Assembly: GCF_900176305.1 (NCBI RefSeq)
Contig: NZ_FWXH01000005.1
Coordinates: 124,001-188,000 of the forward strand
Origin: Clostridium acidisoli DSM 12555
Lineage (GTDB): Bacteria; Bacillota; Clostridia; Clostridiales; Clostridiaceae
DNA: 64,000 bases
Reading direction: 5' to 3'
In this document: positions 25,601 through 34,880 of the stretch, piece by piece
Layout: each line of letters begins with the position of its first letter
How positions within the stretch are numbered: the first letter of the stretch is position 1
Notes under the pieces: generated by a model
Seen by the model: the letters and a program-made list of their open reading frames with translations, nothing else
What the model was told of the DNA's origin: nothing
The model's database searches: none
Translations under genes and position numbers: made by a program

Positions 25601-26338
25601 ATGAGAAACTTAAAAATGAAAATCCAATATGATGGGAGCAAATATAAGGGTTGGCAAAGACAAAAAGTTGGTGACTTAACTATACAATATAAAATAGAAA
25701 ATGTTTTGTCTAAGATGACAGGTGAAGATATAAAGGTAATAGGGTGTGGTAGAACTGATGCAGGAGTACATGCTGAAAATTATATAGCAAATTTTCATAC
25801 TGAATGTGAGCTTAGCACAAATTCTATGCTAGATTATTTATATGAGTTCTTACCTGAAGATATAGTAGTAAAGTCTATGGAAGAGGTAGGAGAAAGATTT
25901 CATGCAAGATATAATGTGAAGTCAAAAACTTATGTATATAAAATAAATAATAATAAGTTTAGAAATGTATTTAATAGAAAATATGTTTATCAAACAGAGG
26001 AACATATAAATTTAAGTGATATGAGAGAGGCAGCAGAAGTTTTAATTGGAACACATGATTTCCAAAGCTTTACCAATCTAAAGTCTAGTACTAAACCAAC
26101 AGTTAGAACTATTAACTATATAAACATATCAGAAGTGAACGGTATTATAGAGGTAGAAATAAATGGAGATGGATTCTTATTAAACATGGTAAGAATTATT
26201 GTAGGAACCTTGTTAGAAGTAGGATTAGGTAAACTTAAATCAGTAGATGTTAAAAAAATATTAGATGAAAAGAAAAGATTAGAATATGGACCAATAGCAA
26301 AAGCAAAGGGTTTATGTTTAAAGGAAGCTTTATATTAA
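25601..26338 (+). CDS. truA: tRNA pseudouridine(38-40) synthase
   Basis: 245-aa TruA, which makes pseudouridine in the anticodon stem-loop. GCGRTDAGVHA contains the catalytic Asp, YDGSKYKGWQRQ is the N-terminal motif, and GDGFLLNMVRIIVGTLLEVG is the C-terminal signature. Length is normal for the family. It is usually found with ribosomal and ecf genes; here it stands alone, as a second TruA copy often does in clostridia. AAGGTGG ribosome site. Confidence 0.97.
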   Translation: MRNLKMKIQYDGSKYKGWQRQKVGDLTIQYKIENVLSKMTGEDIKVIGCGRTDAGVHAENYIANFHTECELSTNSMLDYLYEFLPEDIVVKSMEEVGERFHARYNVKSKTYVYKINNNKFRNVFNRKYVYQTEEHINLSDMREAAEVLIGTHDFQSFTNLKSSTKPTVRTINYINISEVNGIIEVEINGDGFLLNMVRIIVGTLLEVGLGKLKSVDVKKILDEKKRLEYGPIAKAKGLCLKEALY

Positions 26339-26340
26339 AT

Positions 26341-26372
26341 AAAAAAGTTCTGCATTTTGCAGAACTTTTTTA
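26341..26372 (+). terminator. Terminator of truA
   Basis: AAAAAAGTTCTGC-atttt-GCAGAACTTTTTT: 7-bp GC-containing core extended by A/T pairs, with a T tail. Confidence 0.95.
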
Positions 26373-26476
26373 TTTAATATTTATACAATCTTTATAAAAG
26401 CAAAGTTAATTTTAACTTAATCTTTACATGATAAATGATAACATTAAACTATAAACAGCATACAAGGAGATTTATT

Positions 26477-26815
26477 ATGAAAAAGATATTTTTTGTTTTA
26501 GCAACTCTTATAATCATCAGTATTTATTTAAAATCATACAATACAAACCCGTATGCAGGAAGCTATAAATCCGCAAGTAATAATATTATTTTACTTAGCT
26601 CCAATAATAAATGTACGATTATTAATAGCAGCTATAAAGAAGCGTTTTATATTAAGTGTAAATATGTTGTAAAAAATAACAATATAAAAATAATGTTTGA
26701 TAGTGATAAAGAGAATTATTACGAAGTTTCAAGTTTGAAAGGAGAATTCCAAGGGAGTAGAATTAAAATTTATAATCCAATAGAAAGCAATTATTGTTAT
26801 TATATGAAAGAATAA
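26477..26815 (+). CDS. Small exported or membrane-anchored protein, unknown
   Basis: 112 aa. The N-terminus MKKIFFVLATLIIISIYL is a signal peptide or anchor without an obvious lipobox Cys. The rest is polar and beta-rich (YAGSYKSASNNIILLSS, YYEVSSLKGEFQGSRI), resembling small lipocalin-like 'fill in the blank' domains of Firmicutes, though I cannot assign one. ATG 26477 has AAGGAGA at 26464-26470; the longer upstream frame lacks one. Function unknown. Confidence 0.7.
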   Translation: MKKIFFVLATLIIISIYLKSYNTNPYAGSYKSASNNIILLSSNNKCTIINSSYKEAFYIKCKYVVKNNNIKIMFDSDKENYYEVSSLKGEFQGSRIKIYNPIESNYCYYMKE

Positions 26816-26924
26816 TCCATATATTTAAATAAAGTGGAATTTTTAAAAGTTCAGAAGATTAGAAGGAATCTGTAACAAAATGTAGAAATATATATATGTT
26901 AAGATAAATATAGGAGGGGATTTT

Positions 26925-27512
26925 ATGAGTTCATTAAAAGGTACAAAAACCGCTGAAAATTTGTTAAAGGCTTTTGCAGGTGAGTCACAGGCAAGAAATA
27001 GGTATACTTATTATGCCTCAGTAGCAAAAAAAGAGGGTTATGTTCAAATTGCAAATATTTTCACTGAAACTGCAGAAAATGAAAAGGAACATGCTAAAAG
27101 ATTTTTTAAATTTTTAAATGAGAGTCTTAATGGTGAAGCTGTAGAAATAAATGGAGCATCATATCCAGTGGCATTAGGCGACACAAAAGCAAATCTTATT
27201 GCAGCTGCAAATGGCGAAAATGAAGAATGGACTGATTTATATCCGACTTTTGGAAAAACAGCTGAAGAAGAAGGGTTTCCAGCTATAGGAGCTGCATTTA
27301 AAATGATAGCTGAAGTAGAAAAACATCATGAAGCAAGATATAGAACACTAGCGAAAAATATAGAGGACGAAAATGTGTTTAAAAAAGATGAAACTACTTT
27401 ATGGAAATGCATTAATTGTGGATATATTTATGAAGGGGATGCAGCACCACAGGTATGCCCAGCTTGCCTTCATCCACAAAGTTATTTTGAAGTGTTAGCT
27501 GAAAATTATTAG
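26925..27512 (+). CDS. rbr: Rubrerythrin
   Basis: 195-aa classical rubrerythrin. The N-terminal four-helix diiron domain has [29 protein letters not shown] and [12 protein letters not shown], which supply the Glu/His ligands. The C-terminal rubredoxin-like domain has CINCGY and CPACLHPQ. It reduces hydrogen peroxide in anaerobes, taking electrons from rubredoxin or NADH-dependent partners. GGAGGGG ribosome site. Monocistronic, between hairpins. Confidence 0.97.
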   Translation: MSSLKGTKTAENLLKAFAGESQARNRYTYYASVAKKEGYVQIANIFTETAENEKEHAKRFFKFLNESLNGEAVEINGASYPVALGDTKANLIAAANGENEEWTDLYPTFGKTAEEEGFPAIGAAFKMIAEVEKHHEARYRTLAKNIEDENVFKKDETTLWKCINCGYIYEGDAAPQVCPACLHPQSYFEVLAENY

Positions 27513-27541
27513 GATTGTAAAAAAATTCATATCATTATATT

Positions 27542-27599
27542 AAAAAATGCCTATAGAAGATACACAGGAATAGTGTTCATTCTAAAGGCATTTTTTTAC
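27542..27599 (+). terminator. Terminator of rubrerythrin gene
   Basis: AAAAAATGCCT pairs with AGGCATTTTTTT across a loop of about 35 bases. Strong A and T flanks. Confidence 0.85.
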
Positions 27600-27757
27600 A
27601 ATAACAACACCAATAATTGGAATAAAATTGGAAACAACGTAATTAGTCAACAAAAATATATAAAATTTGTGAATTGTTTCTTATGTAATCTGAATTTTAC
27701 TCGAATAATATAGTAATATAATATTTTTTATTTAATCGAATAGAATTTGGAGGAAAT

Positions 27758-29590
27758 ATGCATAATAAAAATAAAATGTTGATAGAAATTAAGGAGAAAA
27801 GAACTAAATTTTCAACAATAATATTAAGAATAAATATATTGATTGGTATGTTTGTTGTTTTTATGTGTAATTACTATATAGAAAATATCTACAATAAATC
27901 ACCAGAAATTTGGTATCCTAATATTATATGTATAATATTACTTGCTGAACTTTTATTTAGTTTTCATAAAAAATTTAATGAGTATTTAGATGATGTTGTA
28001 AATGTAATGTTATTTACAGTGTCTATTTGGCTAATTTATATTAATATAGCTTTAAAATACAATATTATTGTTTACATATTGTTTATAGCTGGATTTTTTA
28101 TTATGATACAAATTATAAATAAGAAATCTATGTTATACATATATTATTTCACAATAGTACCATTAAATATTGGAAGCTGCTATGTCTACAATGGTATGAA
28201 TAATATATTTTATACAGATGTAATTGTATTTTTGTTATTGGGACAAATCACCTTTTTTCTTGTATATGAAAGGATTGATATAAATAACAAATATGAGGAA
28301 GCACTTTATATCGATAACGTTACTGGTGTTTTGAATAGGAATGCTATTAATAGAGTATTAGAACAAATGGCAATAAAAAATAAATGTGAGTTTTCTATAA
28401 TATATATGGATATTAACAATTTTAAAGAAATAAAAGATACCTTTGGACAAGTGGTAAGCGATAATGTATTAAAAAAATTAGCAGATGATTTTGTAAAATT
28501 AATTTCAGATAAGTGCATTTTTTCAAGAGCAGGCGAAAATAGTTTTATAATAGTTTTTCCTAAGATTTCAGATGTGGGACATTTAAAAGAAATATATAAT
28601 GAGGTTGTAAAAAAAATTGAATTTAAACTGCCTCAATTCGATTATAAATTTTCTGTATCGGCTGGAATAGCAGTATTTCCTAAAGATGCAAATGATGCTA
28701 TAGATATTATTTTAAATGCAGAAAAAACTAGACGCAGAGCAAAACTTCTTAAAGGAAATCAGATTTTAGCTTATGAAAATATTGATGTTTGCATGGAAAA
28801 GTATGATAATGAAATTATACATGCTATTAGCAAAGATAGTAAAGAAAGTATTGTGAATTTTTATCAACCTGTATTTTCAAAACGCGGTAAATTCATGAAA
28901 TTTGAAGCGTTAAGTAGATTGAAATTATCTTCAGCAGAAATTGTTTTTCCAGATAAATTTATAACATTAGCTGAAGAGAGAGGGTTAATTGATATTATAG
29001 ATTACTGTGTTGCGGAACAGACTTTTAAATTTATTAATAGATGTGAAAAAGAATTAAAAAATGTTCCACATATTGCTATAAATGCTTCAGCCATAAGCTT
29101 CAATTATAAATATATAAAAAAGCTTATAGAATTAAAAGAAAAGTACGAAGTAGAGGCTTCACACATTACTATTGAAGTTACTGAATCTGTACTTATAAAA
29201 AATTTTGAATATGCAAATCAACTTGTAGATAAATTAAAAGAAGAAGGATTTCTTATTGCCTTAGACGATTTTGGATCAGGGTATAGCTCCTTATCTTATA
29301 TTAAGAATATTAAGTTTAATATTTTAAAATTAGATAAATCTTTAGTTGATAACTTAGAAGATAGAAATGTAAAAATAGTAAAGGCTGTAGTGAACCTTGC
29401 AAAATCACTTGGGATGAAGACAATAATTGAGGGGATAGAAGAACAGTGCCAGGTTGATATGTTGCAAAATGTGGATAATGATTATTACCAGGGATATTTA
29501 TATTCAAAACCAATATCAGAGGAAAGAGCATTTCAAATGATAAAAATCAATATTGCAGAAGCAAAAGGGAGAGATGATAATAATGAGTGA
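27758..29590 (+). CDS. GGDEF/EAL domain protein, probable c-di-GMP phosphodiesterase
   Basis: 610 aa. About six membrane helices (roughly residues 18-180) lead to a GGDEF domain (about 188-340). Its signature is degenerate: RAGENSF replaces GGDEF near residue 258, so cyclase activity is unlikely. The EAL domain keeps FEALSR (about 382), NASAISF, EVTES and DDFGSGYSSL (about 503), consistent with active c-di-GMP hydrolysis. The degenerate GGDEF may bind GTP as a regulator. Overlaps the methyltransferase start by 8 bp. Confidence 0.92.
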   Translation: MHNKNKMLIEIKEKRTKFSTIILRINILIGMFVVFMCNYYIENIYNKSPEIWYPNIICIILLAELLFSFHKKFNEYLDDVVNVMLFTVSIWLIYINIALKYNIIVYILFIAGFFIMIQIINKKSMLYIYYFTIVPLNIGSCYVYNGMNNIFYTDVIVFLLLGQITFFLVYERIDINNKYEEALYIDNVTGVLNRNAINRVLEQMAIKNKCEFSIIYMDINNFKEIKDTFGQVVSDNVLKKLADDFVKLISDKCIFSRAGENSFIIVFPKISDVGHLKEIYNEVVKKIEFKLPQFDYKFSVSAGIAVFPKDANDAIDIILNAEKTRRRAKLLKGNQILAYENIDVCMEKYDNEIIHAISKDSKESIVNFYQPVFSKRGKFMKFEALSRLKLSSAEIVFPDKFITLAEERGLIDIIDYCVAEQTFKFINRCEKELKNVPHIAINASAISFNYKYIKKLIELKEKYEVEASHITIEVTESVLIKNFEYANQLVDKLKEEGFLIALDDFGSGYSSLSYIKNIKFNILKLDKSLVDNLEDRNVKIVKAVVNLAKSLGMKTIIEGIEEQCQVDMLQNVDNDYYQGYLYSKPISEERAFQMIKINIAEAKGRDDNNE

Positions 29591-30206
29591 CATCGCAAAA
29601 AGAGTAAATCAGTGTAGAAAACCTAAAGGAGAGCTTGGAAAATTTGTAGTGGAGGATATGAATGAAAGTCATTTTGAATTAACTTCATTTGGACTTGAAA
29701 AAATAGAAATTAAAGAGGAAAACATTATTCTTGATATAGGCTGTGGAGGTGGAAGAACAGTTAATAGGTTATCTAAATTTGCAACTAAAGGAAAAGTGTT
29801 TGGAATTGATTATTCAGAGGATTGTGTAAAGTGGTCTACAGAATATAATAAAGAGCTTATTGATAATAATAAAGTAGAAATAATTCAAGCAAGTGTAGAA
29901 AAAATACCATTTGAAGATAAAAAATTTGATGTAATAACTGCGGTAGAAACAATATATTTTTGGCCTAATCTATTAGAAAGTTTTAAAGAGGTTAAACGAG
30001 TATTAAAAGATTCAGGTAAATTTATTATTATAAATGAAATGTATTCTAGTGAGGCATTTAAGAAAAAAAACGATGAATATGCAGCAATTGGAAATATGAA
30101 AATATTATCACCAGAGGAACTTTTAGAGCTTCTAAAGAAAGCAGGCTTTAAAAATTCAAAACTCACTACTGTAGAAGAAAAAAATTGGCTTTGCTGTATA
30201 AGTTAA
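29583..30206 (+). CDS. SAM-dependent class I methyltransferase
   Basis: 207 aa. Motif I LDIGCGGGRTVNRLS, acidic loop VFGIDYSEDCV, and post-motif FDVITAVETIYFW mark the Rossmann SAM-binding fold of the Methyltransf_11/25 type. Start at ATG 29583 overlaps the end of the GGDEF/EAL gene, with GGGAGAG ahead of it, implying coupling. An upstream in-frame start lies 30 bp inside the previous gene and lacks a site. Substrate unknown. Confidence 0.85.
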   Translation: MSDIAKRVNQCRKPKGELGKFVVEDMNESHFELTSFGLEKIEIKEENIILDIGCGGGRTVNRLSKFATKGKVFGIDYSEDCVKWSTEYNKELIDNNKVEIIQASVEKIPFEDKKFDVITAVETIYFWPNLLESFKEVKRVLKDSGKFIIINEMYSSEAFKKKNDEYAAIGNMKILSPEELLELLKKAGFKNSKLTTVEEKNWLCCIS

Positions 30207-30344
30207 GAACTTTATATATAAATAATGTAGAAGATAATTTAAAATTTTTGATTATGCTTAATAGACAATTGCGGTAATTGCGAAAGTACTATATCTAATG
30301 TATAATTAAGAAAAAAGACAATTAATTTGGAAGTAGGTGTCAAA

Positions 30345-31220
30345 GTGAAGAAAATAAAAGTTGTTATTGTTGATGATTCACCTTTTTCAATTACTCTTTT
30401 AAGAGATATGCTTACAGAAAGTGGATTTGAAGTTGTAGGGGAAGCAAGTTCATTAGAAGAAACTATTGAAGTTGTGGGCAAAGTTAGACCTGATATTGTG
30501 ACTATGGATATGACTATGCCAGGCACTGATGGGTTTGAATGCACACGAGCAGTACACTCAATTGATCCAAACATAAATGTCATAATTGTTAGTTCGATGA
30601 TGGACGATGAAATAGTAAGAAAAGCAAGGAAAAATCATGTATCTGGATATATTCAAAAGCCAGCTGATAAAGAAGAACTTGCACTTACTATTAATAGAAT
30701 TACAGCTAATGAAGAACTTTATAAAGAACTTGAGGAATTATATTATTCAGTGTTTAAAGAGGGATTCTTAGATGTATTTAATAAAATGACAAAATCCATT
30801 CCTAAATTTGGACAAGAAATGGCATCTAATTCTGAGAAAGCTTCAAAGGGAATATCTATTGTTATGGGCGTAATTGGGAAATATTCTGGAAGATTACTAT
30901 TTGATATGTCTTATGAAACTGCAGATAAACTTTCAAATGACCTTTTAAGAAGGGCTCCTAAAAATTCTCAAGAGATGTTTAATGTTATCGGTGAAATTTC
31001 TAATATAATCGCAGGCAATGCTTGCTCAGTTATGAATAAAAAGAATAAATTATTTGGACTTAGAGTTGCACCACCAACTATATTTCATGGAAGCTCTCTA
31101 ACTATATCTAAAGCAGAACTTGAGAGCATTTCAGTAGCAAACATCGAAACAAATTATGGAGAAATATATATGAGCATAGGCTTTCAGAGGAGGTCAGGTG
31201 AATGGACGTCAAGTATATAA
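30345..31220 (+). CDS. CheY-like receiver fused to CheX/CheC-type phosphatase domain
   Basis: 291 aa. Receiver domain (about 1-120): VVIVDDSP acidic pair, phospho-Asp in DIVTMDMTMPG (about 54), Ser pair in IIVSSM, Lys in GYIQKPAD. C-terminal half (about 140-291): a CheX/CheC-type domain with FNVIGEISNIIAGNACSVM, carrying the E-x-x-N catalytic signature. GTG 30345 is used with TAGGTG before it. The fusion could dephosphorylate CheY-P, or itself. It overlaps the standalone cheX-like gene. Confidence 0.88.
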   Translation: MKKIKVVIVDDSPFSITLLRDMLTESGFEVVGEASSLEETIEVVGKVRPDIVTMDMTMPGTDGFECTRAVHSIDPNINVIIVSSMMDDEIVRKARKNHVSGYIQKPADKEELALTINRITANEELYKELEELYYSVFKEGFLDVFNKMTKSIPKFGQEMASNSEKASKGISIVMGVIGKYSGRLLFDMSYETADKLSNDLLRRAPKNSQEMFNVIGEISNIIAGNACSVMNKKNKLFGLRVAPPTIFHGSSLTISKAELESISVANIETNYGEIYMSIGFQRRSGEWTSSI

Positions 31221-31666
31221 ATCCATTTCTTGATTCAGTTGTAAATGTGATGCCTCAATTGGGAATAACCAATATAAAAAAAGGCAACTTAGCAATAAAA
31301 GGGAAGGTAATAAATAGTCCTGGCGTATTGATAAATGTTGGAATTGTTGGAGATCTCAGAGGAAATGTAATTTATGGAACTACAATGGAATGTGCTAAAG
31401 GAATTGCATCTACAATGATGATGGGAATGCCAGTAAATGAATTAGATGAGATGGCTCAAAGTGCTATTTCAGAACTTACAAATATGCTTACAGCAAATGC
31501 ATCTATGGGTTTTTCAGAACAAAGCATAAATATAGATATATCTACACCGACACTAATGTATGGTGATTTTACGGCAACAGCAAGTTCAGACAAGGTTATT
31601 TGTGTTGAACTTAAAATAAATGAGTTACCATTTGAAATTAATATTTCTATAGATAGAGTATTATAG
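31202..31666 (+). CDS. CheX-family chemotaxis phosphatase
   Basis: 154 aa, a single CheX fold. AISELTNMLTANAS holds the E-x-x-N active site that removes phosphate from CheY-P, and NVGIVGDLRGNVIYG is the strand region used for dimers. ATG 31202 overlaps the previous gene by 19 bp with GAGGAGG at 31188-31194, so translation is coupled. Together the pair looks like a CheY phosphatase module away from the main che operon. Confidence 0.88.
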   Translation: MDVKYINPFLDSVVNVMPQLGITNIKKGNLAIKGKVINSPGVLINVGIVGDLRGNVIYGTTMECAKGIASTMMMGMPVNELDEMAQSAISELTNMLTANASMGFSEQSINIDISTPTLMYGDFTATASSDKVICVELKINELPFEINISIDRVL

Positions 31667-31682
31667 ATACAAAGTATTAATT

Positions 31683-31734
31683 ATACCCATTTTATACTGA
31701 AGCTTTTTTAGCTTAGATAAAATGGGTATTTTTC
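31683..31734 (+). terminator. Terminator after cheX-like gene
   Basis: ATACCCATTTTA (31683-31694) and TAAAATGGGTAT (31718-31729) form a perfect 12-bp stem followed by TTTTT. Confidence 0.9.
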
Positions 31735-31831
31735 GTACAAGCTTTTAATGACAAAAATTTAAGATATTGTAAGTTAGACCGATAATAACTAATAAAGAAT
31801 AAATTAATAATATTTAAAGTAGGAGTGGTTT

Positions 31832-32647
31832 TATGAAAGATGAAGACGATAATGTAGTTTTAAATTCATTTTCAAATGTAGCTCCGTATTTAAAGTTGCT
31901 TTTGCGGTAACTGACACTGTAAAATATTTAGATGTAACAATTAATGAAAAACTTCCTTTAAAAGCAGGTATAGGAGATAAAATACCTGAAGGTGGAGCAA
32001 TTTATGAAGCTTTAAAAAAGGGAGAGGTTGTAATTAAAGATGTGGGGAAAGAGATTTATGGTACGGCCTTTAAATCATATGCAATTCCTATAAAAAATTC
32101 TGATGACAAAGTAATAGGTGTGATTGTCGCAGGTAAAAGTATAGAAAAAAGGATGGAAGTATTGGCATTATCGGAGAGCCTTGCTGGGTCTTTAAATGAA
32201 ATATCATTAGTAGTTCAGAATGTAGCAAAAGTTTCTAAAGAACTTGCTGATTCTAATAGACAAGTTGTTGAAGAGGTAGAAAAGGCTTCTGAAACAACAA
32301 AAGATACAGATGGAATTATAGGATTCGTACAAAACATTTCAAGTCAGACAAATCTACTTGGATTAAATGCAGCAATAGAGGCAGCTAGAGCTGGAGAAGC
32401 TGGAAAAGGATTTAGTGTTGTTGCACAAGAAATAAGGAAACTATCTAATTCAACCACTGAATCAATTAAGAAGATAGATTCAGTTATAAAAGAAATAGGA
32501 GAAGCTGTTAGAAAAATATCACAAAGAGTAAATGAATCAAACTCATTTTTGGGTGAACAATCCACATCATTTCAAGAAATTACATCGTCAATTGAAGAAT
32601 TAAACAAAGAAGCACAAATTTTAAAGAAGATGGCTGGTAAACTTTAA
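31832..32647 (+). pseudogene. Frameshifted soluble chemoreceptor-like sensor protein
   Basis: A start with ribosome site (AGGAGTGG, ATG 31832) encodes [20 protein letters not shown] and stops at 31907-31909. Another frame then continues from [20 protein letters not shown] through a PAS/Cache-like sensor to a methyl-accepting signalling tip ([20 protein letters not shown]) and a C-terminal helix. Intact relatives, as I recall them, have a few more residues between VAPYL and VAFAV, so a short deletion with frameshift fits best. The downstream part has an internal ATG (32042) but lacks its sensor start. Confidence 0.75.
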
Positions 32648-32668
32648 AAATTAATTGATTTAGAAGAT

Positions 32669-32716
32669 AGGAGCTGATTTAAATTAACATTATTTTATAA
32701 ATCAGCTCCTATTTTT
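32669..32716. terminator. Bidirectional terminator
   Basis: AGGAGCTGATTT (32669-32680) and AAATCAGCTCCT (32699-32710) form a perfect 12-bp stem, followed by ATTTTTA. It lies between convergent genes. Confidence 0.88.
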
Positions 32717-32738
32717 ATCCGAAAATCAAGAACTCTGT

Positions 32739-33713
32739 TTATATGTTTACAGCATTATCGTCTTTTGAATTTTCATTATGGACTTTGTTTGAAATTTTAT
32801 TATTGAATACAAAAGTTATGCAGGAACTCACTACAATTAATAAAATACCAATTAATGTATTTATAAATATAGGCTCTTTTAATATAATGAGTGCTAAGAC
32901 CGGTGCAAAAGCAGGTTTGATATAGAAAACTAGTGAAGCTGTGGCTACGGAAGTTTTTTCCATGGATAGGAAGTAAAATGAGTAACCTAAACCTGTTATA
33001 AATATGCCGATATATATAAGACTTGGTATATTTCCTATAGATATACCCTTTAAAATTGGTATATTGGCAAAAGTTTTAAAGGTTGTTTTACTAAGTGCAT
33101 ATGAGATAAAGTGAATTTTTGATATTAGTATTAAAATTAACATTTCTAGGCTACCTAAAAGAAAACTAAAACAACTACATATAATGCCTCCATATTTTGA
33201 ACTCTTTTTTGTTCCGACGATACCATAGAGTGCAAAGGTCCCTGCAGATAAGAAGGTTAATATAATCCCCAAAGGGCTATCAGCTAATTTTAGTGGATTT
33301 AATATAAATATTATGCCTATAATGCTTACAGCTAGAGAAATGATAGTATGTTTATAGACCTTTTCACCGAGTATAAAAAACGCTAATGGAATTACAAAGA
33401 TAGGATTACAGCTAAAAAGAATGGCTACTATAGAAGCTTTACTGTATAATATTGCCAGCTGATATAAAGTCATACTGACAACAACACATATAAAACCAGA
33501 TAGGGCAAAAAATTTAAAGTCGTTTATATTTAATGACAAATTTTTAGATTTTAAATTTTTTAATGCAATTGGTATAAGAATAACAGATCCAATAAAAAAT
33601 CTTAAAAATGTTATTTGAATAGGATTGAATTGATTTGAAAGTAGTTTTAGAGATATTTCCATGGTACTAAATAAGATTGTTGATAGGGCGATATAGATGT
33701 AACCTTGTTTCAT
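32739..33713 (-). CDS. EamA/DMT-family permease
   Basis: 324-aa membrane protein with ten predicted helices in two EamA repeats (about 5-140 and 150-290). The first starts YIALSTILFSTMEISLKLL with FLRFFIGSVILIP, and the second IILTFLSAGTFALYGIVG with FYIKPAFAPVLALIIL. Family members export metabolites such as amino acids. AGGAGGTC ribosome site. Single gene opposite a GntR-controlled operon. Substrate unknown. Confidence 0.9.
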   Translation of the reverse strand: MKQGYIYIALSTILFSTMEISLKLLSNQFNPIQITFLRFFIGSVILIPIALKNLKSKNLSLNINDFKFFALSGFICVVVSMTLYQLAILYSKASIVAILFSCNPIFVIPLAFFILGEKVYKHTIISLAVSIIGIIFILNPLKLADSPLGIILTFLSAGTFALYGIVGTKKSSKYGGIICSCFSFLLGSLEMLILILISKIHFISYALSKTTFKTFANIPILKGISIGNIPSLIYIGIFITGLGYSFYFLSMEKTSVATASLVFYIKPAFAPVLALIILKEPIFINTLIGILLIVVSSCITFVFNNKISNKVHNENSKDDNAVNI

Positions 33714-33913
33714 AATATTTGACCTCCTGTAGTTTATTGTAAGTACATATTTATTGTACTACTAAATTAAAAATTAGTTTGTTTATTTATATAAAAAAAT
33801 AAATGATGAAGTAATTACGATTAATAATGTATCCAACAATATAAAGTACTTTATATAAAAAAATATTTTTGGTACAATTAGTTTGGTGAATAATTATTTA
33901 GAGGTGACAGATT

Positions 33914-34609
33914 ATGTTTACGCCAGTTAAAAATCAAAAAGTTTATGAAGTAGTGATAGAACAAATAAAAGATATGATAAAAACAGGAAAACTTAAAAAT
34001 GGAGATAAATTACCACCAGAACGAGAACTTGTAGAGCAACTTAAGGTGAGCAGGACATCCATAAGAGAAGCACTTAGGTCCCTAGAAATATTAGGACTTA
34101 TTGAAAGCAGACAAGGAGAAGGAAATTTTATAAGGAAAAGCTTTCAGCAAAGTCTTTTAGAACCACTATCAATAATGTTTATGCTTCAAGAAAGCAGTCC
34201 TAATGAGGTGCTGGAACTTAGAAGGATTTTAGAAACAGAACTAGCATCTTTAGCTGCAAAAAACATTAATGAAGACAAACTTAATGAACTCCATAATATA
34301 ATAGATAAATTTAAGAGAACTACGGATGAGGTAATAAATACAGAATTAGATCAAGAATTTCATTTAAAAATAGCAAAAGCATCAGAAAATTTTCTATTGT
34401 TAAATGTTTTACTTACAACAGAATCCATTATTGATTCATTTATAAGTGATGCCAGGTTTAGGATTATGAAAAATAAAAATAATAGAGAAACCCTAATTAA
34501 ACAACATGAATCTATATATATGGCTTTATGTGCACACGATTCTGAACTGGCAGCAGAAAAAATGAAAAGACATCTTGAGTTTATTAACAATACAATTTTT
34601 AAAGAATGA
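33914..34609 (+). CDS. GntR/FadR-family regulator of the lactate operon (LldR-like)
   Basis: 231 aa. The N-terminal winged helix (about 8-75) has LKNGDKLPPERELVEQLKVS followed by RTSIREALRSLEILGLIESR. The C-terminal FCD domain (about 90-225) has metal/ligand residues in LDQEFHLKIA, KQHESIYMAL and MKRHLEFI. Such proteins sense lactate or related hydroxy acids. It lies 271 bp before etfB and a FadR-type site sits at the operon promoter. It is probably a lactate-released repressor. Confidence 0.92.
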   Translation: MFTPVKNQKVYEVVIEQIKDMIKTGKLKNGDKLPPERELVEQLKVSRTSIREALRSLEILGLIESRQGEGNFIRKSFQQSLLEPLSIMFMLQESSPNEVLELRRILETELASLAAKNINEDKLNELHNIIDKFKRTTDEVINTELDQEFHLKIAKASENFLLLNVLLTTESIIDSFISDARFRIMKNKNNRETLIKQHESIYMALCAHDSELAAEKMKRHLEFINNTIFKE

Positions 34610-34775
34610 TAATATTTTAACAAACAAAAGAATATTATAAAATAAATATGTATTAAAAGTGTTCACTTATACATAGTAAAACATAGACTTATATTGCATT
34701 TGACTAATATTTTTTACTATAAAAAGTTAATTATTTAACTTTTGTATTATTATGGAATGTAGTTTAAATTTGTGT

Positions 34776-34812
34776 TATACTTTAAATAAATTGGTCATAC
34801 CATATTACCAAT
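34776..34812 (+). promoter_or_regulatory. Lactate operon promoter with GntR/FadR operator
   Basis: TATACT (34776-34781, preceded by TGTGT as in extended -10) lies just before TGGTCATACCA (34792-34802). That sequence fits the FadR-subfamily form with GT, three bases and AC. A wider symmetry ATTGGT/ACCAAT spans 34790-34812. No good -35 was seen, suggesting reliance on the extended -10. Confidence 0.7.
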
Positions 34813-34880
34813 TTTATAGGGAGATTGATTGATTTTTATGTAATCGGTAACAAATTTTAAAATTAAGTGGAGGGGATAAA

